A stretch of DNA of 64,000 bases from Glycocaulis abyssi. GTDB lineage: Bacteria > Pseudomonadota > Alphaproteobacteria > Caulobacterales > Maricaulaceae. Positions 17,516 to 26,252 of this stretch are shown here, piece after piece. The notes beneath the pieces were generated by a model that saw only the letters and a list, made by a program, of their open reading frames with translations, was not told the DNA's origin and did not search any database. The position numbers and the translations under genes were made by a program. Where the stretch lies: positions 620,001 through 684,000 of the forward strand of contig NZ_CP163421.1 of NCBI RefSeq assembly GCF_041429775.1, read 5' to 3'. Numbering within the stretch: position 1 is the first letter of the stretch; the number at the start of each line of letters is the position of its first letter.

Positions 17516-19638
17516 CGGTGAATGCTCCCCGCGCATTCAATCGTCACGCGGCTGACTTCGATAATCTCTTCCCGGCCGATAGGCGCTGTTCCACCGTCGC
17601 GGATGGACTGGACGAACGCGGCGGCGCAGGCCCGCTGGCCCTTGTCCTGATTGAAGCTGGCCATCCGGGAGAAGCCCGGCCAGCCCCAGCCTTTCAGCGC
17701 GCGGAAATTATCGAGCTGAAGCACGCGCCCCGCCGTGAAGACCTCGACGCGTTCCTTGGGGAAGCTCTTATGGCCATTGGCCAGATAGTGGATCGAGGCA
17801 ATTGATCCGTCGGCAAATTTGAGGGTCAGCGTCGCCCTGCCGGTACTGGCCGGACTACCGGGTTCTGCGCCGAGGCTGGCCGCATCAGCGGACACGATGG
17901 CATGGCCTGTCAGATGGCGCGCCAGATCAATGAAATGGCAGGCTTCGCCGATAATGCGCCCGCCGCCAACGGCGGTGTCCTGGATCCAGTGGCCGGCGGG
18001 AATGTCACCGGCATTGACGGTGATGATGATGGCTTTTGGCGCGCTGACCGTGTCCAGCAGCGCCTTCATCTTCACCGTGTGAGGGGCGAAGCGACGGTTG
18101 AAGCCGACCATGAGCTGCTGGCCCGGCCGGGACGATATCTCCGCTTCGATGTCGGCCAGCTCGTCCAGTGTCAGACAGAGTGGCTTCTCGCAGAAAACGT
18201 GCTTGCCTGCGCGCAAGGCGGCGAGCACCTGTCCGGCATGGGCGTCGTGGCGCGTGGCGATGACGATTGTGGAAATGTCCGGGTTTTCAAGGATTTCGGC
18301 CACATCAGTAACCGCCTGACGGAAGCCGAACTTGCGCCCGAAATGCACGGCGCTGATCCCGCCGCCGCTGGCGAGCGTGTGAAGCTCTGCTCCTGCCGCC
18401 TTGAAGGCCGGGATGAGCACCCGCCCGGCATAATTGCCGGCCCCCAGAACGCCAATAGTGGCAGCGCTGCCGGATGGCGCGCCATCTCCTGCCAGCGCCA
18501 CGCGGCGGGTCATGCTTGAGGATGCGCCGTCCTCCGCCTGCGGATAGTCCAGCAATATGCCCAGCGACGGGTCGCCAGAGGCCAGAAGATCCATCGCCAT
18601 GCGGCCGTTGTCGATATCGAACCGGTGGGAGATGAGCGCGGACGGGTCAAGCGTGCCGACGGCCATCATGTCCAGTACGGCCTCGAAATTGCGCTGTTCG
18701 GTCCAGCGCACGAAGCCCACGGGATAGTCCTGCCCTCCCTCTTCATAGGCTGGATCATAACGCCCCGGCCCGTAGGAGCAGGAGACCTGAAAGCTCAGCT
18801 CCTTCTCGTAGAAATCGGCGCGGCTAAGCTCCAGCCCCGTCACGCCGACCAGCACGATGCGTCCGCGCTTGCGGCACATCCGCGCCGCCTGCGAGACCGG
18901 CTCATTGCTTTTGGTAGACGCCGCAATGAGCACCGCATCCACGCCGCGCCCGCGCGAGAAGGCGTTTGCCCGGGCCAGCACGTCCTCGTCAGCGCCCGGA
19001 TTGACCGTCTCTGCGCCGAACCGCCGGGCGAGGGCGAGGCGTTCGGGGTCGAAATCGATCCCCATCACGCGGCACCCTTGCGCGCGCAGCATCTGCACGG
19101 TCAACAGCCCGATCAGCCCGAGGCCCGTGACGACCACGCATTCGCCCAGCGTGGGGGCGGCCAGGCGTATGCCCTGCAGGCCGATGGCCGCGAGTACGGT
19201 GAAGGCCGCCGCGTTGTCACTCACCTCGTCAGGGATAAGCGCGCACAGGTTTTGCGGGACGGCGACTATGCCCGCGTGCTGGCCGTTGGAAACGACGCGG
19301 TTTCCGGCGGCAAAGCCCGGCGCGCGGCTCTCGATCACCGTGCCGACATTGCAATATCCCAGCGCCAGAGGCTGATCGAGCTTGGACTGGACCGCATCGA
19401 ACGTTGCCAGCAGGCCATCGGTGCGGACCTTCTCCAGCACCATTTTCACCTTGTCGGGCTGCTGGCGGGCCTTGTCGATCAGGCTGGCCTTGCCGAACTC
19501 CACCAGCATGCGCTCGGTGCCTGCAGAGACAAGCGTGCGCGAAGTTGCGATCAGCACCTGGCCCTTGCCCGCACGCGGTGCAGGCACGTCGGCGACTTCG
19601 GTCGCGCCAGTCTTAAGCGATTGCAATAGCTGTTTCAC
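17512..19638 (-). CDS. Two-domain oxidoreductase (alcohol dehydrogenase-like plus Gfo/Idh/MocA)
   Basis: The 708-residue protein joins two NAD(P)-binding modules. Residues 1-340 resemble a medium-chain dehydrogenase (SRTLVSAGTERMLVEF, and a Rossmann site in GLGLIGLLTVQML). Residues from about 385 on resemble Gfo/Idh/MocA oxidoreductases (GVLGAGNYAG, the EKPLCLT motif, and GGGRIIGEACHFIDL). Such fusions occur in polysaccharide clusters and are thought to oxidise or epimerise nucleotide sugars. The start is GTG at 19638; the frame stays open 189 bases further up without family-like sequence. It heads this part of the operon and overlaps the methyltransferase gene by four bases. A remnant of a second copy lies at 16715-16800. 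Confidence 0.85.
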   Translation of the reverse strand: MKQLLQSLKTGATEVADVPAPRAGKGQVLIATSRTLVSAGTERMLVEFGKASLIDKARQQPDKVKMVLEKVRTDGLLATFDAVQSKLDQPLALGYCNVGTVIESRAPGFAAGNRVVSNGQHAGIVAVPQNLCALIPDEVSDNAAAFTVLAAIGLQGIRLAAPTLGECVVVTGLGLIGLLTVQMLRAQGCRVMGIDFDPERLALARRFGAETVNPGADEDVLARANAFSRGRGVDAVLIAASTKSNEPVSQAARMCRKRGRIVLVGVTGLELSRADFYEKELSFQVSCSYGPGRYDPAYEEGGQDYPVGFVRWTEQRNFEAVLDMMAVGTLDPSALISHRFDIDNGRMAMDLLASGDPSLGILLDYPQAEDGASSSMTRRVALAGDGAPSGSAATIGVLGAGNYAGRVLIPAFKAAGAELHTLASGGGISAVHFGRKFGFRQAVTDVAEILENPDISTIVIATRHDAHAGQVLAALRAGKHVFCEKPLCLTLDELADIEAEISSRPGQQLMVGFNRRFAPHTVKMKALLDTVSAPKAIIITVNAGDIPAGHWIQDTAVGGGRIIGEACHFIDLARHLTGHAIVSADAASLGAEPGSPASTGRATLTLKFADGSIASIHYLANGHKSFPKERVEVFTAGRVLQLDNFRALKGWGWPGFSRMASFNQDKGQRACAAAFVQSIRDGGTAPIGREEIIEVSRVTIECAGSIHR

Positions 19639-19814
19639 ACGCCCGCCCCGCCTGCTTGCCCCGCCTGCTTTCTTGCGGACAGGAAAGGCAGCTGTCCAGT
19701 GGGCGGAGGGTGAAAATCGCGCATGAGAGCGAGAAATTCGCAAAATCAATCCGGCTGGGGCGGTTTTGAGCCGAAAATGGCGGCTTGTCGAACCAGAGAC
19801 AGGGCCGCCGACCC

Positions 19815-21164
19815 ATGCAAACCTCATCCAATCTGAACCTGCCCTTCCTGATGCCTGCCCAGGCGCAAAAGCACGTCACCCACAATGAAGCGCTTCAAAT
19901 GCTTGACGCTCTGGTGCAGCTGGGCGTGGCCAGCCGGCAATTGTCCACGCCCCCTGAAAGCCCGCTAGCCGGCGAGCGCCATATCGTGGCGGAGGGGGCA
20001 AGCGGAGTATGGGCCGGTGTGCCAGCCGGTCATGTGGCGGCATTCCAGGACGGGGCATGGCAGGTTTTCGCGCCGCAGACCGGCTGGATCGCCTGGATTG
20101 CCGATGAGGGTGTGGCGCACGTCTTTGATGGAGAGGGCTGGAGCCCGTTTACCGGAACCTCCATCAATCCCGCGCCCATGGTGGGCGTGAACACGGACGC
20201 GGACGAGACCAACCGGCTGGCGGTCAAATCCGATGCCGTGCTGCTCAGCCATGATGATGTCACGCCCGGCAATGGCGGTGTGCAGCTGAAACTGAACAAG
20301 GCCGCGCCCGGCGACACGGCCAGCGTGCTCTACCAGACAGGCTGGTCCGGCCGCGCCGAATTCGGCACGGCGGGCGATGATGACTTCCACATCAAGGTCA
20401 GTGCCAACGGATCGGACTGGCACGAGGCGCTGGTGATAGACCGCGCAAGCGGCGCGGTTGCCCTGCCGAACACGCCGCCAGCGGCCAATAGTTTCAACCT
20501 GCTCAAAGATGCCGGCCGCTTTGCGGGCAGCCCGGAGCCGCAAAGCGCGGTTGTTTCCGGTTTTGAAGCGCCGGCCTATATCAACCCGGTCAACGGCGCG
20601 GATATCAGCGCAGGCCCGAAATACATCTACAACAATAGTGATTACGGTGGCAGCGCAGGCACGCTGGACCCGGATATCGACGCGCTGATCTCCAAGCTGA
20701 AAAACGCCGGTTCCCGCCGCTTTGGCGTCGAGTTCTTCGCCCTGCAGATCACCGCAGGCAGCGGCACCAGCACGGCGCGCACGATAGACGGCATCACGCA
20801 CTACCTGCCCTTCACCACGCCCCAGGTGCCGCTTCCGCCGGAGCTGAGCTTCAATGTTCATGTGCTGGTGAAATCGGGCAGTGTGGGATGTGCCATCCCC
20901 AGCTCTCCCAACGCGCTCTATCTGGATGGTGTGAGGTTCACAGCTCCGCAACGCATCCTGCCGGAGGATGGCTGGAAGCAGGTTACGCGCCGGATGAACT
21001 GGAGCCCGGCAAGCTTCCTCGGATACGACAATATCGCCCACCAGATTTTCACTACGCCCGGCACCGTGTTCTGGCTCGCCGCGTTTACGGCCACCCCCGG
21101 CCTCCTGCCCATGGCGCCAGAGCGCTATTACGGCGTGATCCCTAGTCTTGAGGCGTGGCGGTAG
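19815..21164 (+). CDS. DUF2793 (phage tail/gene-transfer-agent type) protein
   Basis: The 449-residue protein begins with the hallmark of DUF2793 proteins: NLPFLMPAQAQKHVTHNEAL, then a short beta-rich domain (AGERHIVAEGASGVWAG, AWQVFAPQTGWIAW). The rest (SVLYQTGWSGRAEFG, DDDFHIKVSANGSDWHEAL) resembles phage tail-fibre or distal tail sequence. DUF2793 proteins are best known from alphaproteobacterial prophages and gene transfer agents. No other phage gene is nearby. It is transcribed against the polysaccharide operon, and its last 23 bases overlap the convergent CapK-like gene. It may be a co-opted glycan-binding protein or a stray phage relic. Confidence 0.75.
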   Translation: MQTSSNLNLPFLMPAQAQKHVTHNEALQMLDALVQLGVASRQLSTPPESPLAGERHIVAEGASGVWAGVPAGHVAAFQDGAWQVFAPQTGWIAWIADEGVAHVFDGEGWSPFTGTSINPAPMVGVNTDADETNRLAVKSDAVLLSHDDVTPGNGGVQLKLNKAAPGDTASVLYQTGWSGRAEFGTAGDDDFHIKVSANGSDWHEALVIDRASGAVALPNTPPAANSFNLLKDAGRFAGSPEPQSAVVSGFEAPAYINPVNGADISAGPKYIYNNSDYGGSAGTLDPDIDALISKLKNAGSRRFGVEFFALQITAGSGTSTARTIDGITHYLPFTTPQVPLPPELSFNVHVLVKSGSVGCAIPSSPNALYLDGVRFTAPQRILPEDGWKQVTRRMNWSPASFLGYDNIAHQIFTTPGTVFWLAAFTATPGLLPMAPERYYGVIPSLEAWR

Positions 21165-22485
21165 GGGGTACTTTCAGCGAGATTTTTCCTGCCTGGGTTC
21201 GAATGGCCGATGGTATGAGCTTTATCGACCAGGTGATATCGAGGTCGTCCAGATCGAATGCCCGCCGGATCTGCTCCGCTGTCTCCTGGCCGCTCTTCGG
21301 AGTGACAAGAAGAAGCGCGCTTCCCGGCTGGGATTGGGCGACCTGGATATGTTGAATTCGTTCAAAAGCCCTGTGGTGGCGTCCGAATATTATCGCCGTA
21401 AGGGAGTGACGCCGCCCGGTTCTATCAGTGATGAAGTCGCCAATCCGCCCATCAACCACTCTGAACGCAAGGCCGCTGGAGCTCGTCGAAACGGGTTCGA
21501 TGATGTCGCCCGTGTCATATCGGATAAAAGGGTGGGCTAGATTGCTGTACGAGGTGCAAACGAGGCGGAACTGACCTCCGGTTGGCGCGGGTACGGCTTC
21601 AACGTAGCCATATGTAGGAAGCGAGCGGTAAACACCTTCAGCGCTCATTCCGGCGAGTGCCGCCATCTCGCTATGCCCATACCAGCTAAGGACATTTGAC
21701 GACAGTACACGCCTAATCGGTTGATAGTAGACGTCTGCTGGATATTCAGATCCTAAAAGCACTCCGTGCAGGCCCGCAAGAAACTGTTCCTTCGCCGCGC
21801 CGTCGGCCTGGTCCAGGATATTTGCGAACTCCGCAACAAGGCTGGGATATCCGTGTATCCAGCGGATATGAACACGATTGAACGCCAATACGTAGTCTCG
21901 CACGTCCTCCATATCAGCATTGGCGTTTACAACCAGCTCGTTATGAACCGCATTGTACCGGACAGGTATGGAGCGATCGAAATGCTTCCCGCGAAACGTG
22001 AGCTTCAGGTGGTGCTTGCGATACCCGCGTCTGTACCAGAGGTGGTGCATATGGGCCCATTCCCGGGCAAAGGCGTTGGTCTCGACCTGAAATACAAGCG
22101 GCTCGCCGGAGGTTCCTCCGGTGTTCACGGTCATTCCTGACCGCCACGTGCGAGATTCGTTCCCGGAATTTTGAAAGTCCGCTTTGCTCACGATCGGTAG
22201 TCGCTCGAAGTCGGCGAAGCTTTCAATTGTGCCCGTGCTTGCTCCGTAGAGATTCCGGTAGAACGGCACGTTTTGCTGCGCGAGTGAGACGATCTGTGTA
22301 AGGCGGGCCAGCGTCCACCTGTCCCGCTCCGCAGTGCTGAGCTTTTCATAGCGCCGTATCGCATGTCGATGAAGGGTGTAGGAAGGACCCAGCCGCAAGG
22401 CGAAAGGCAGGTGCGCCAGCGGAGCGCCAATAGAAATCGGCACGTTCTCACCGAGAGATTTTAGCTTATGTATGATTTTGGACAT
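21142..22485 (-). CDS. CapK-like adenylate-forming enzyme (phenylacetate-CoA ligase family)
   Basis: The 447-residue protein has the ANL-superfamily features of CapK-type proteins: the phosphate loop NTGGTSGEPLVFQ near 120, WYGHSEM, and HPFIRYDTGDIIEP in the adenylation core, followed by a small C-terminal domain. Relatives in capsule loci are thought to activate an acid that is attached to the polysaccharide, or to act as coenzyme A ligases. The gene has no good Shine-Dalgarno sequence. It lies downstream of the IS-broken glycosyltransferase gene, so its transcription may be affected by that insertion. Confidence 0.82.
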   Translation of the reverse strand: MSKIIHKLKSLGENVPISIGAPLAHLPFALRLGPSYTLHRHAIRRYEKLSTAERDRWTLARLTQIVSLAQQNVPFYRNLYGASTGTIESFADFERLPIVSKADFQNSGNESRTWRSGMTVNTGGTSGEPLVFQVETNAFAREWAHMHHLWYRRGYRKHHLKLTFRGKHFDRSIPVRYNAVHNELVVNANADMEDVRDYVLAFNRVHIRWIHGYPSLVAEFANILDQADGAAKEQFLAGLHGVLLGSEYPADVYYQPIRRVLSSNVLSWYGHSEMAALAGMSAEGVYRSLPTYGYVEAVPAPTGGQFRLVCTSYSNLAHPFIRYDTGDIIEPVSTSSSGLAFRVVDGRIGDFITDRTGRRHSLTAIIFGRHHRAFERIQHIQVAQSQPGSALLLVTPKSGQETAEQIRRAFDLDDLDITWSIKLIPSAIRTQAGKISLKVPPTATPQD

Positions 22486-22518
22486 TATCGGCGCACCGAT
22501 GAATTTTTTTCATTTGCA

Positions 22519-22865
22519 TTACGGTTGCTTCAGCATGCGTCTATTTTGATCAACGGCGGGAATTTGATTTGATTTATATAGATAGTATTTCGTGGCGCTA
22601 ACATTTCTTTCGTGTCGAATTTCGTTGCTATCTTGAGACATGCTTTCTATGACCGCAACAAATTCGCTGGGGTGGTCCAGCGAGAGCGCCCAGCCAGCGT
22701 TGTGCTCGCCAACATCGTTCCACGGTGTTTGGTCGGAGATCAATACTGGCGTTCCTGCGCTCAGAGATTTGGCGATTGCGTGCCCAAAATTTTCTCCGCG
22801 ACTGGGTAGAAAAAACGCATCATATTTCGAAATTGTGCTTATTACCAAGCTGTGTTCTATATGCC
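22519..22865 (-). pseudogene. 3' part of a glycosyltransferase gene interrupted by an IS3-family element
   Basis: This piece encodes the C-terminal donor-binding domain of a GT-B glycosyltransferase, with DAFFLPSRGENFGHAIAKSL, SAGTPVLIS and SDQTPWNDVG, ending at TAA (22519-22521). It has no start of its own related to the family. If the element at 22866-24133 and one copy of the TGCC duplication are removed, the frame joins exactly to the 5' part at 24134-24948 (CRYKGH then IEHSLVISTISKYD). The intact gene would encode 385 residues. As it stands, the transferase is almost certainly inactive. Confidence 0.9.
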
Positions 22866-22926
22866 TGACCCAGCCCCGTGAATTCCGGCCATTGAATGGT
22901 AGAGTCCATCGAAAAGAGGATGGACC

Positions 22927-23193
22927 ATGCGCAAGAGCCGTTATTCGGAGGAGCAGATCATCGGCATGCTCAGGGAGCACGATGCTGGTGTGAGCACGAA
23001 GGAGGTCTGCCGCAAGTACGGCATCTCCGACGCGACGTTTTACAAATACAAGGCGAAGTTCGGCGGCATGACAGTATCCGATGCCCAGCGCCTAAAGTCG
23101 CTGGAGCTGGAGAACAACCGGCTGAAGCGGCTTCTGGCCGATGCGATGCTGGACAATGCGGCCCTGAAGGACCTCGCCTCAAAAAACTTCTGA
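22927..23193 (+). CDS. IS3-family transposase OrfA
   Basis: The 88-residue protein has a helix-turn-helix DNA-binding domain ([33 protein letters not shown]) followed by a leucine-rich coiled coil ([20 protein letters not shown]) typical of OrfA. It should recognise the terminal repeats. Its last codons contain the slippery run used to make the OrfAB fusion, and it ends at TGA 23191-23193. Confidence 0.95.
   Translation: MRKSRYSEEQIIGMLREHDAGVSTKEVCRKYGISDATFYKYKAKFGGMTVSDAQRLKSLELENNRLKRLLADAMLDNAALKDLASKNF
23181..23187 (+). other. Programmed -1 frameshift site of the IS element
   Basis: The heptamer AAAAAAC (A AAA AAC in the orfA frame) lies six bases before the orfA stop codon. A -1 slip here joins orfA to orfB and reads on as KKLLTPDVK. 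This is the usual IS3-family mechanism for making the active OrfAB transposase. Confidence 0.88.
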
Positions 23194-24104
23194 CGCCCGA
23201 CGTCAAGCGCCAGGCCGTGCACCACATGGTGACCAGGCACGGGCTGAGCGAGCGTCGGGCGTGTGCCCTTGCAGAACTTGATCGCTCCACGTTCCAGTAT
23301 CAGAAGCGTTCTGGTGGTGATGACGCCTTGCGAGCTCGCTTGCGCGATCTGGCAGGCGAGCGCCGCCGGTTCGGCTATCGTCGGCTTGGCATCCTGCTGG
23401 AACGGGAGGGTCTTTATGCGAACCACAAGAAGGTCTACCGGCTCTACCGGGAAGAAGGGCTGGCGGTCCGTCGGCGGCGTGGCCGCAAGCGGTCGGTTGG
23501 AACCCGTCGCCCGATACTGTTGCCTGCGGCGGCGAACCATCGCTGGAGCCTCGACTTCGTCTCCGACGCTCTAATCGACGGGCGGCGCTTCCGGACGCTA
23601 TGCGTGGTCGACGACTTCACGCGAGAGGCCTTAGCCGTCGTGGTCGATACCTCGCTGTCAGGCGTGCGCGTGGCCCGTGAGCTTGATCGTCTGATCGAGC
23701 GGCGAGGAAAGCCGCGCATGATCGTCAGCGACAATGGCACCGAACTGACCAGTCACGCGATCCTGCGATGGCAGAAGGACAGCGGTGTGGAGTGGCATTA
23801 CATCGCACCCGGAAAGCCCACCCAGAACGCGTTCGTGGAAAGCTTCAATGGCCGGTTCAGGGACGAGTGCCTGAACGAACACCTGTTCTCCTCGCTCGGC
23901 GAAGCGCGCGACCTGATCGAGGCATGGAGGATCGACTACAACACCGAGAGACCGCACACCGCACTCGGCGGGCTCGCACCTTGTGTCTACGCCGAGCGAA
24001 CACGTCACCCCCGGCCCGGTTCGCTTGAGCTACGCGCAAGCGCCGCTCACCGGGCCTTGACCAACCACATCAACCCAGAAAGAAAGGCGAACAGACTCTA
24101 CTAA
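23187..24104 (+). CDS. IS3-family transposase OrfB (catalytic part of OrfAB)
   Basis: This 305-residue portion is read after the -1 frameshift. It contains an HTH_21-like region ([19 protein letters not shown] in outline) and a retroviral-type integrase core. The DDE residues fall in [16 protein letters not shown] and [14 protein letters not shown]. The C terminus [15 protein letters not shown] is typical of the IS407 and ISMdi-like groups. The coordinate given is the first codon after the slip; the same frame stays open upstream of it. The frame is intact, so the element may still move. Confidence 0.93.
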   Translation, partial: LLTPDVKRQAVHHMVTRHGLSERRACALAELDRSTFQYQKRSGGDDALRARLRDLAGERRRFGYRRLGILLEREGLYANHKKVYRLYREEGLAVRRRRGRKRSVGTRRPILLPAAANHRWSLDFVSDALIDGRRFRTLCVVDDFTREALAVVVDTSLSGVRVARELDRLIERRGKPRMIVSDNGTELTSHAILRWQKDSGVEWHYIAPGKPTQNAFVESFNGRFRDECLNEHLFSSLGEARDLIEAWRIDYNTERPHTALGGLAPCVYAERTRHPRPGSLELRASAAHRALTNHINPERKANRLY

Positions 24105-24133
24105 CTCACGGCCCGGATCACGGGGCTGGGTCA

Positions 24134-24948
24134 TGCCCCTTGTATCTGCATGTTATGTTGTTTGGCAAATTCCCCATTAAATTTTTGCATCTAATCCAAT
24201 AAGAATTGTCATTTATGCTGCCATATATATCAAAAATAACTTTGCACTTTGTCTGCGCAAGGACGGAAATCGCAAAATCAAGGTTCTTCATTGGAGATAT
24301 ACGCGATAGGAAGCATAATCGAATTGGATCCCCTGTTGACCGTGTCTCCAGCTTCGTTGAAGGTGCTGTTTCTGTGAGCGGAATGTCCATTGCAACGTGA
24401 ACGTCAATTTCCGATAGTTTCAACGCGCAGAGAATATCCGTCCGCTCAGATTCTGTGGAAGCCTGCCAGACCACTTTGTTGTGAAGGCCAATTGGCCGGA
24501 CTAAAGCCATGAAGGCGGCCTTTTTCTTGGCTTTTAACTTTAACGCTCCCGCAGAAAATTCCCCGCGCGGCGCAAGGATGCAACGCTTCTCTGGGGCAAC
24601 CCGCAAGCGGCGGGCCAGAAGAGGCAATGTTGTAAACACCGGATCGAAAAAGCTATTCAAATAGAGCGCGTTGTGCGGCGTTGTGCGTAGTATTTGAGCG
24701 ATGCTCAGAAAGTCGCGTTTGCTGGGGGGCAGGTACAGAACGTGGGCTTTGCCGCGCGGAATCCATGTCGAAGGGGCGGGGAGGCCGGGGTAGGGCTTGG
24801 TATCAATGGAATCGCGATCCGACGTCACAATACGAAAGTCAAACTCGTCTCCGAGAGCTTCAACCAAATTGGCGATGCTCCGAATTGGCCCCCCTGCTTT
24901 ATATCCGGGCAGATAGTGGCGAACAAAAGTAAGCACGGTCGGCCGCAT
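24134..24948 (-). pseudogene. 5' part of the IS-interrupted glycosyltransferase gene
   Basis: The ATG at 24948 has GGGAA seven bases upstream and opens with MRPTVLTFVRHYLPGYKAGG, typical of GT-B family 4 transferases that start at a GG-rich sugar-nucleotide loop (GGPIRSIANLVEAL). Residues 130-260 hold APRGEFSAGALKLKAKKK and LCFLSRISPMKNLDF, the start of the donor domain. The frame then runs into the insertion and stops after four foreign residues (DPAP) at 24118. The C-terminal half lies at 22519-22865. The gene is AT-rich compared with the flanking housekeeping genes. Confidence 0.9.
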
Positions 24949-24995
24949 GTCGTTGTTCCCTTTACGGCGCTCTGCGTTGACCGCCCGGCTTTTGG

Positions 24996-26252
24996 TCATT
25001 TGCGAATGGTATGCATGGCCAAGCCGACGGCTGTCCATATAGAAACTTGGTTTCCAAAAGACCCAAACATTACACCTGGCTCTACCATTGAGATCACGAC
25101 AACGAACGTGATCAGTGGGCGAAACTCGTTGACTCGCAAGATCACGCGTGAAGCCCAGAGGAAAATGAAGACCGCAGGAAGAAATGCCATGAGGCCACCC
25201 TCTGACAGAAATGCGAGCCAAGCATTATGCACTGCTAGAATTTCGCCGCTTTGCCGGTAGGTCCAACTCGCCTCTACCCCACCTCCCACGACGGGATTTG
25301 CCGCGAAAGTCTCAATGCCGGTGATCCAAGTTGTAAGCCGTCCAGTGGTGGCCTGATCAACGACCACAAACCAGTCCGAGTTGGACTGAATATTGAAAAA
25401 CCGCTCAGACAGAATCCCCGCCGACACCAGATAATCGGTAGCTAAAACTGGTAAAAGAACCATTCCGGGTACGAGTAAAATCCGCAAGCTGCCCAGTTGC
25501 CGCATGGTCAGCACGGCAAGGGCGAAAGCTGCCATCGCGCCAAGCGCAGCGCCCCGGCCGCCCATCGCTGCGGGAGCAAGAACGGCAAGCGTCAGAACGG
25601 CAAGGCCCAGCCATTGCCGGTTGCGGCCAATGAGAATGGTGCCGAGCAGAATCAGGGCCATACCCGATCCGGTGCCCCAACCAGTTCTGGTAAAATGGAA
25701 ACCAACAGTTGACGTTGCCATCCGTTGAAATCCGGAGAGCTGGCGTTCCTGAAGCTGCAAACCTTCAGCTGGAGGGCGAAAGTCTGGGACAGCACCGAAC
25801 TTCGCCAGAAAGGCATAAGCGACGGCGAGCGCTATCAGTCCGAGCGGCAGGGGCAAGTATTTGAGCAGGAGCGCTACCTGTTCGCGGCGCAAGGAGCAGA
25901 TTGCCAGCACCCAGGCCATGGGCGCCAGAAAGCTCAGTGCCTGATAGGTAGCATATTCCGCAGAGCCGTTTATCTGGAAGGCGATAAAGTTCAGCGTGGC
26001 TGCCACTATGAAAGGAAAGGCGATACCAAGCTGGATGAAACGCATGCCCGACACCAGAATAGCCAGTCCCACAGCCCCGAAAAAGGCAGCATTCTTGACT
26101 GCGGCCATCACTGGAAGCGGGATGCCCGGGAGCCAGTAAATGGGCGCGGTGGCGATGAGAACGCACGCTGTGATCAGGAATAGCCGGAAAACCAGGGTCC
26201 GGCTCGCGCGGCCTTGCTGGCCGAAGACATCCCGAAGTGCGTAGGCTGTCAT
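24996..26252 (-). CDS. O-antigen polymerase/ligase-like membrane protein (Wzy/WaaL type)
   Basis: The 418-residue protein is hydrophobic throughout, with about ten to twelve likely membrane helices. A large periplasmic loop ends in VHNAWLAFLSEGG, the histidine-containing motif of the O-antigen ligase/polymerase family. It probably joins repeat units or attaches the finished glycan on the periplasmic face. The ATG at 26252 overlaps the stop of the upstream glycosyltransferase gene by four bases. A second protein of this type is encoded at 30411-32291, so one may polymerise and the other ligate. Confidence 0.82.
   Translation of the reverse strand: MTAYALRDVFGQQGRASRTLVFRLFLITACVLIATAPIYWLPGIPLPVMAAVKNAAFFGAVGLAILVSGMRFIQLGIAFPFIVAATLNFIAFQINGSAEYATYQALSFLAPMAWVLAICSLRREQVALLLKYLPLPLGLIALAVAYAFLAKFGAVPDFRPPAEGLQLQERQLSGFQRMATSTVGFHFTRTGWGTGSGMALILLGTILIGRNRQWLGLAVLTLAVLAPAAMGGRGAALGAMAAFALAVLTMRQLGSLRILLVPGMVLLPVLATDYLVSAGILSERFFNIQSNSDWFVVVDQATTGRLTTWITGIETFAANPVVGGGVEASWTYRQSGEILAVHNAWLAFLSEGGLMAFLPAVFIFLWASRVILRVNEFRPLITFVVVISMVEPGVMFGSFGNQVSIWTAVGLAMHTIRK

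Larger units (their letters stand above)
22866..24133 (+). mobile_element. IS3-family insertion sequence, IS407-like, 1268 bp
   Basis: The element starts TGACCC and ends GGGTCA. Its terminal inverted repeats are 22866-22890 and 24110-24133, identical over the first 16 bases (TGACCCAGCCCCGTGA). It is flanked by a perfect 4-bp direct repeat, TGCC at 22862-22865 and 24134-24137. It carries two overlapping frames, orfA and orfB, joined by a -1 frameshift signal. A 4-bp duplication and this length fit the IS407 group of IS3. Clean ends, an exact duplication and intact frames point to a recent insertion. Confidence 0.95.
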
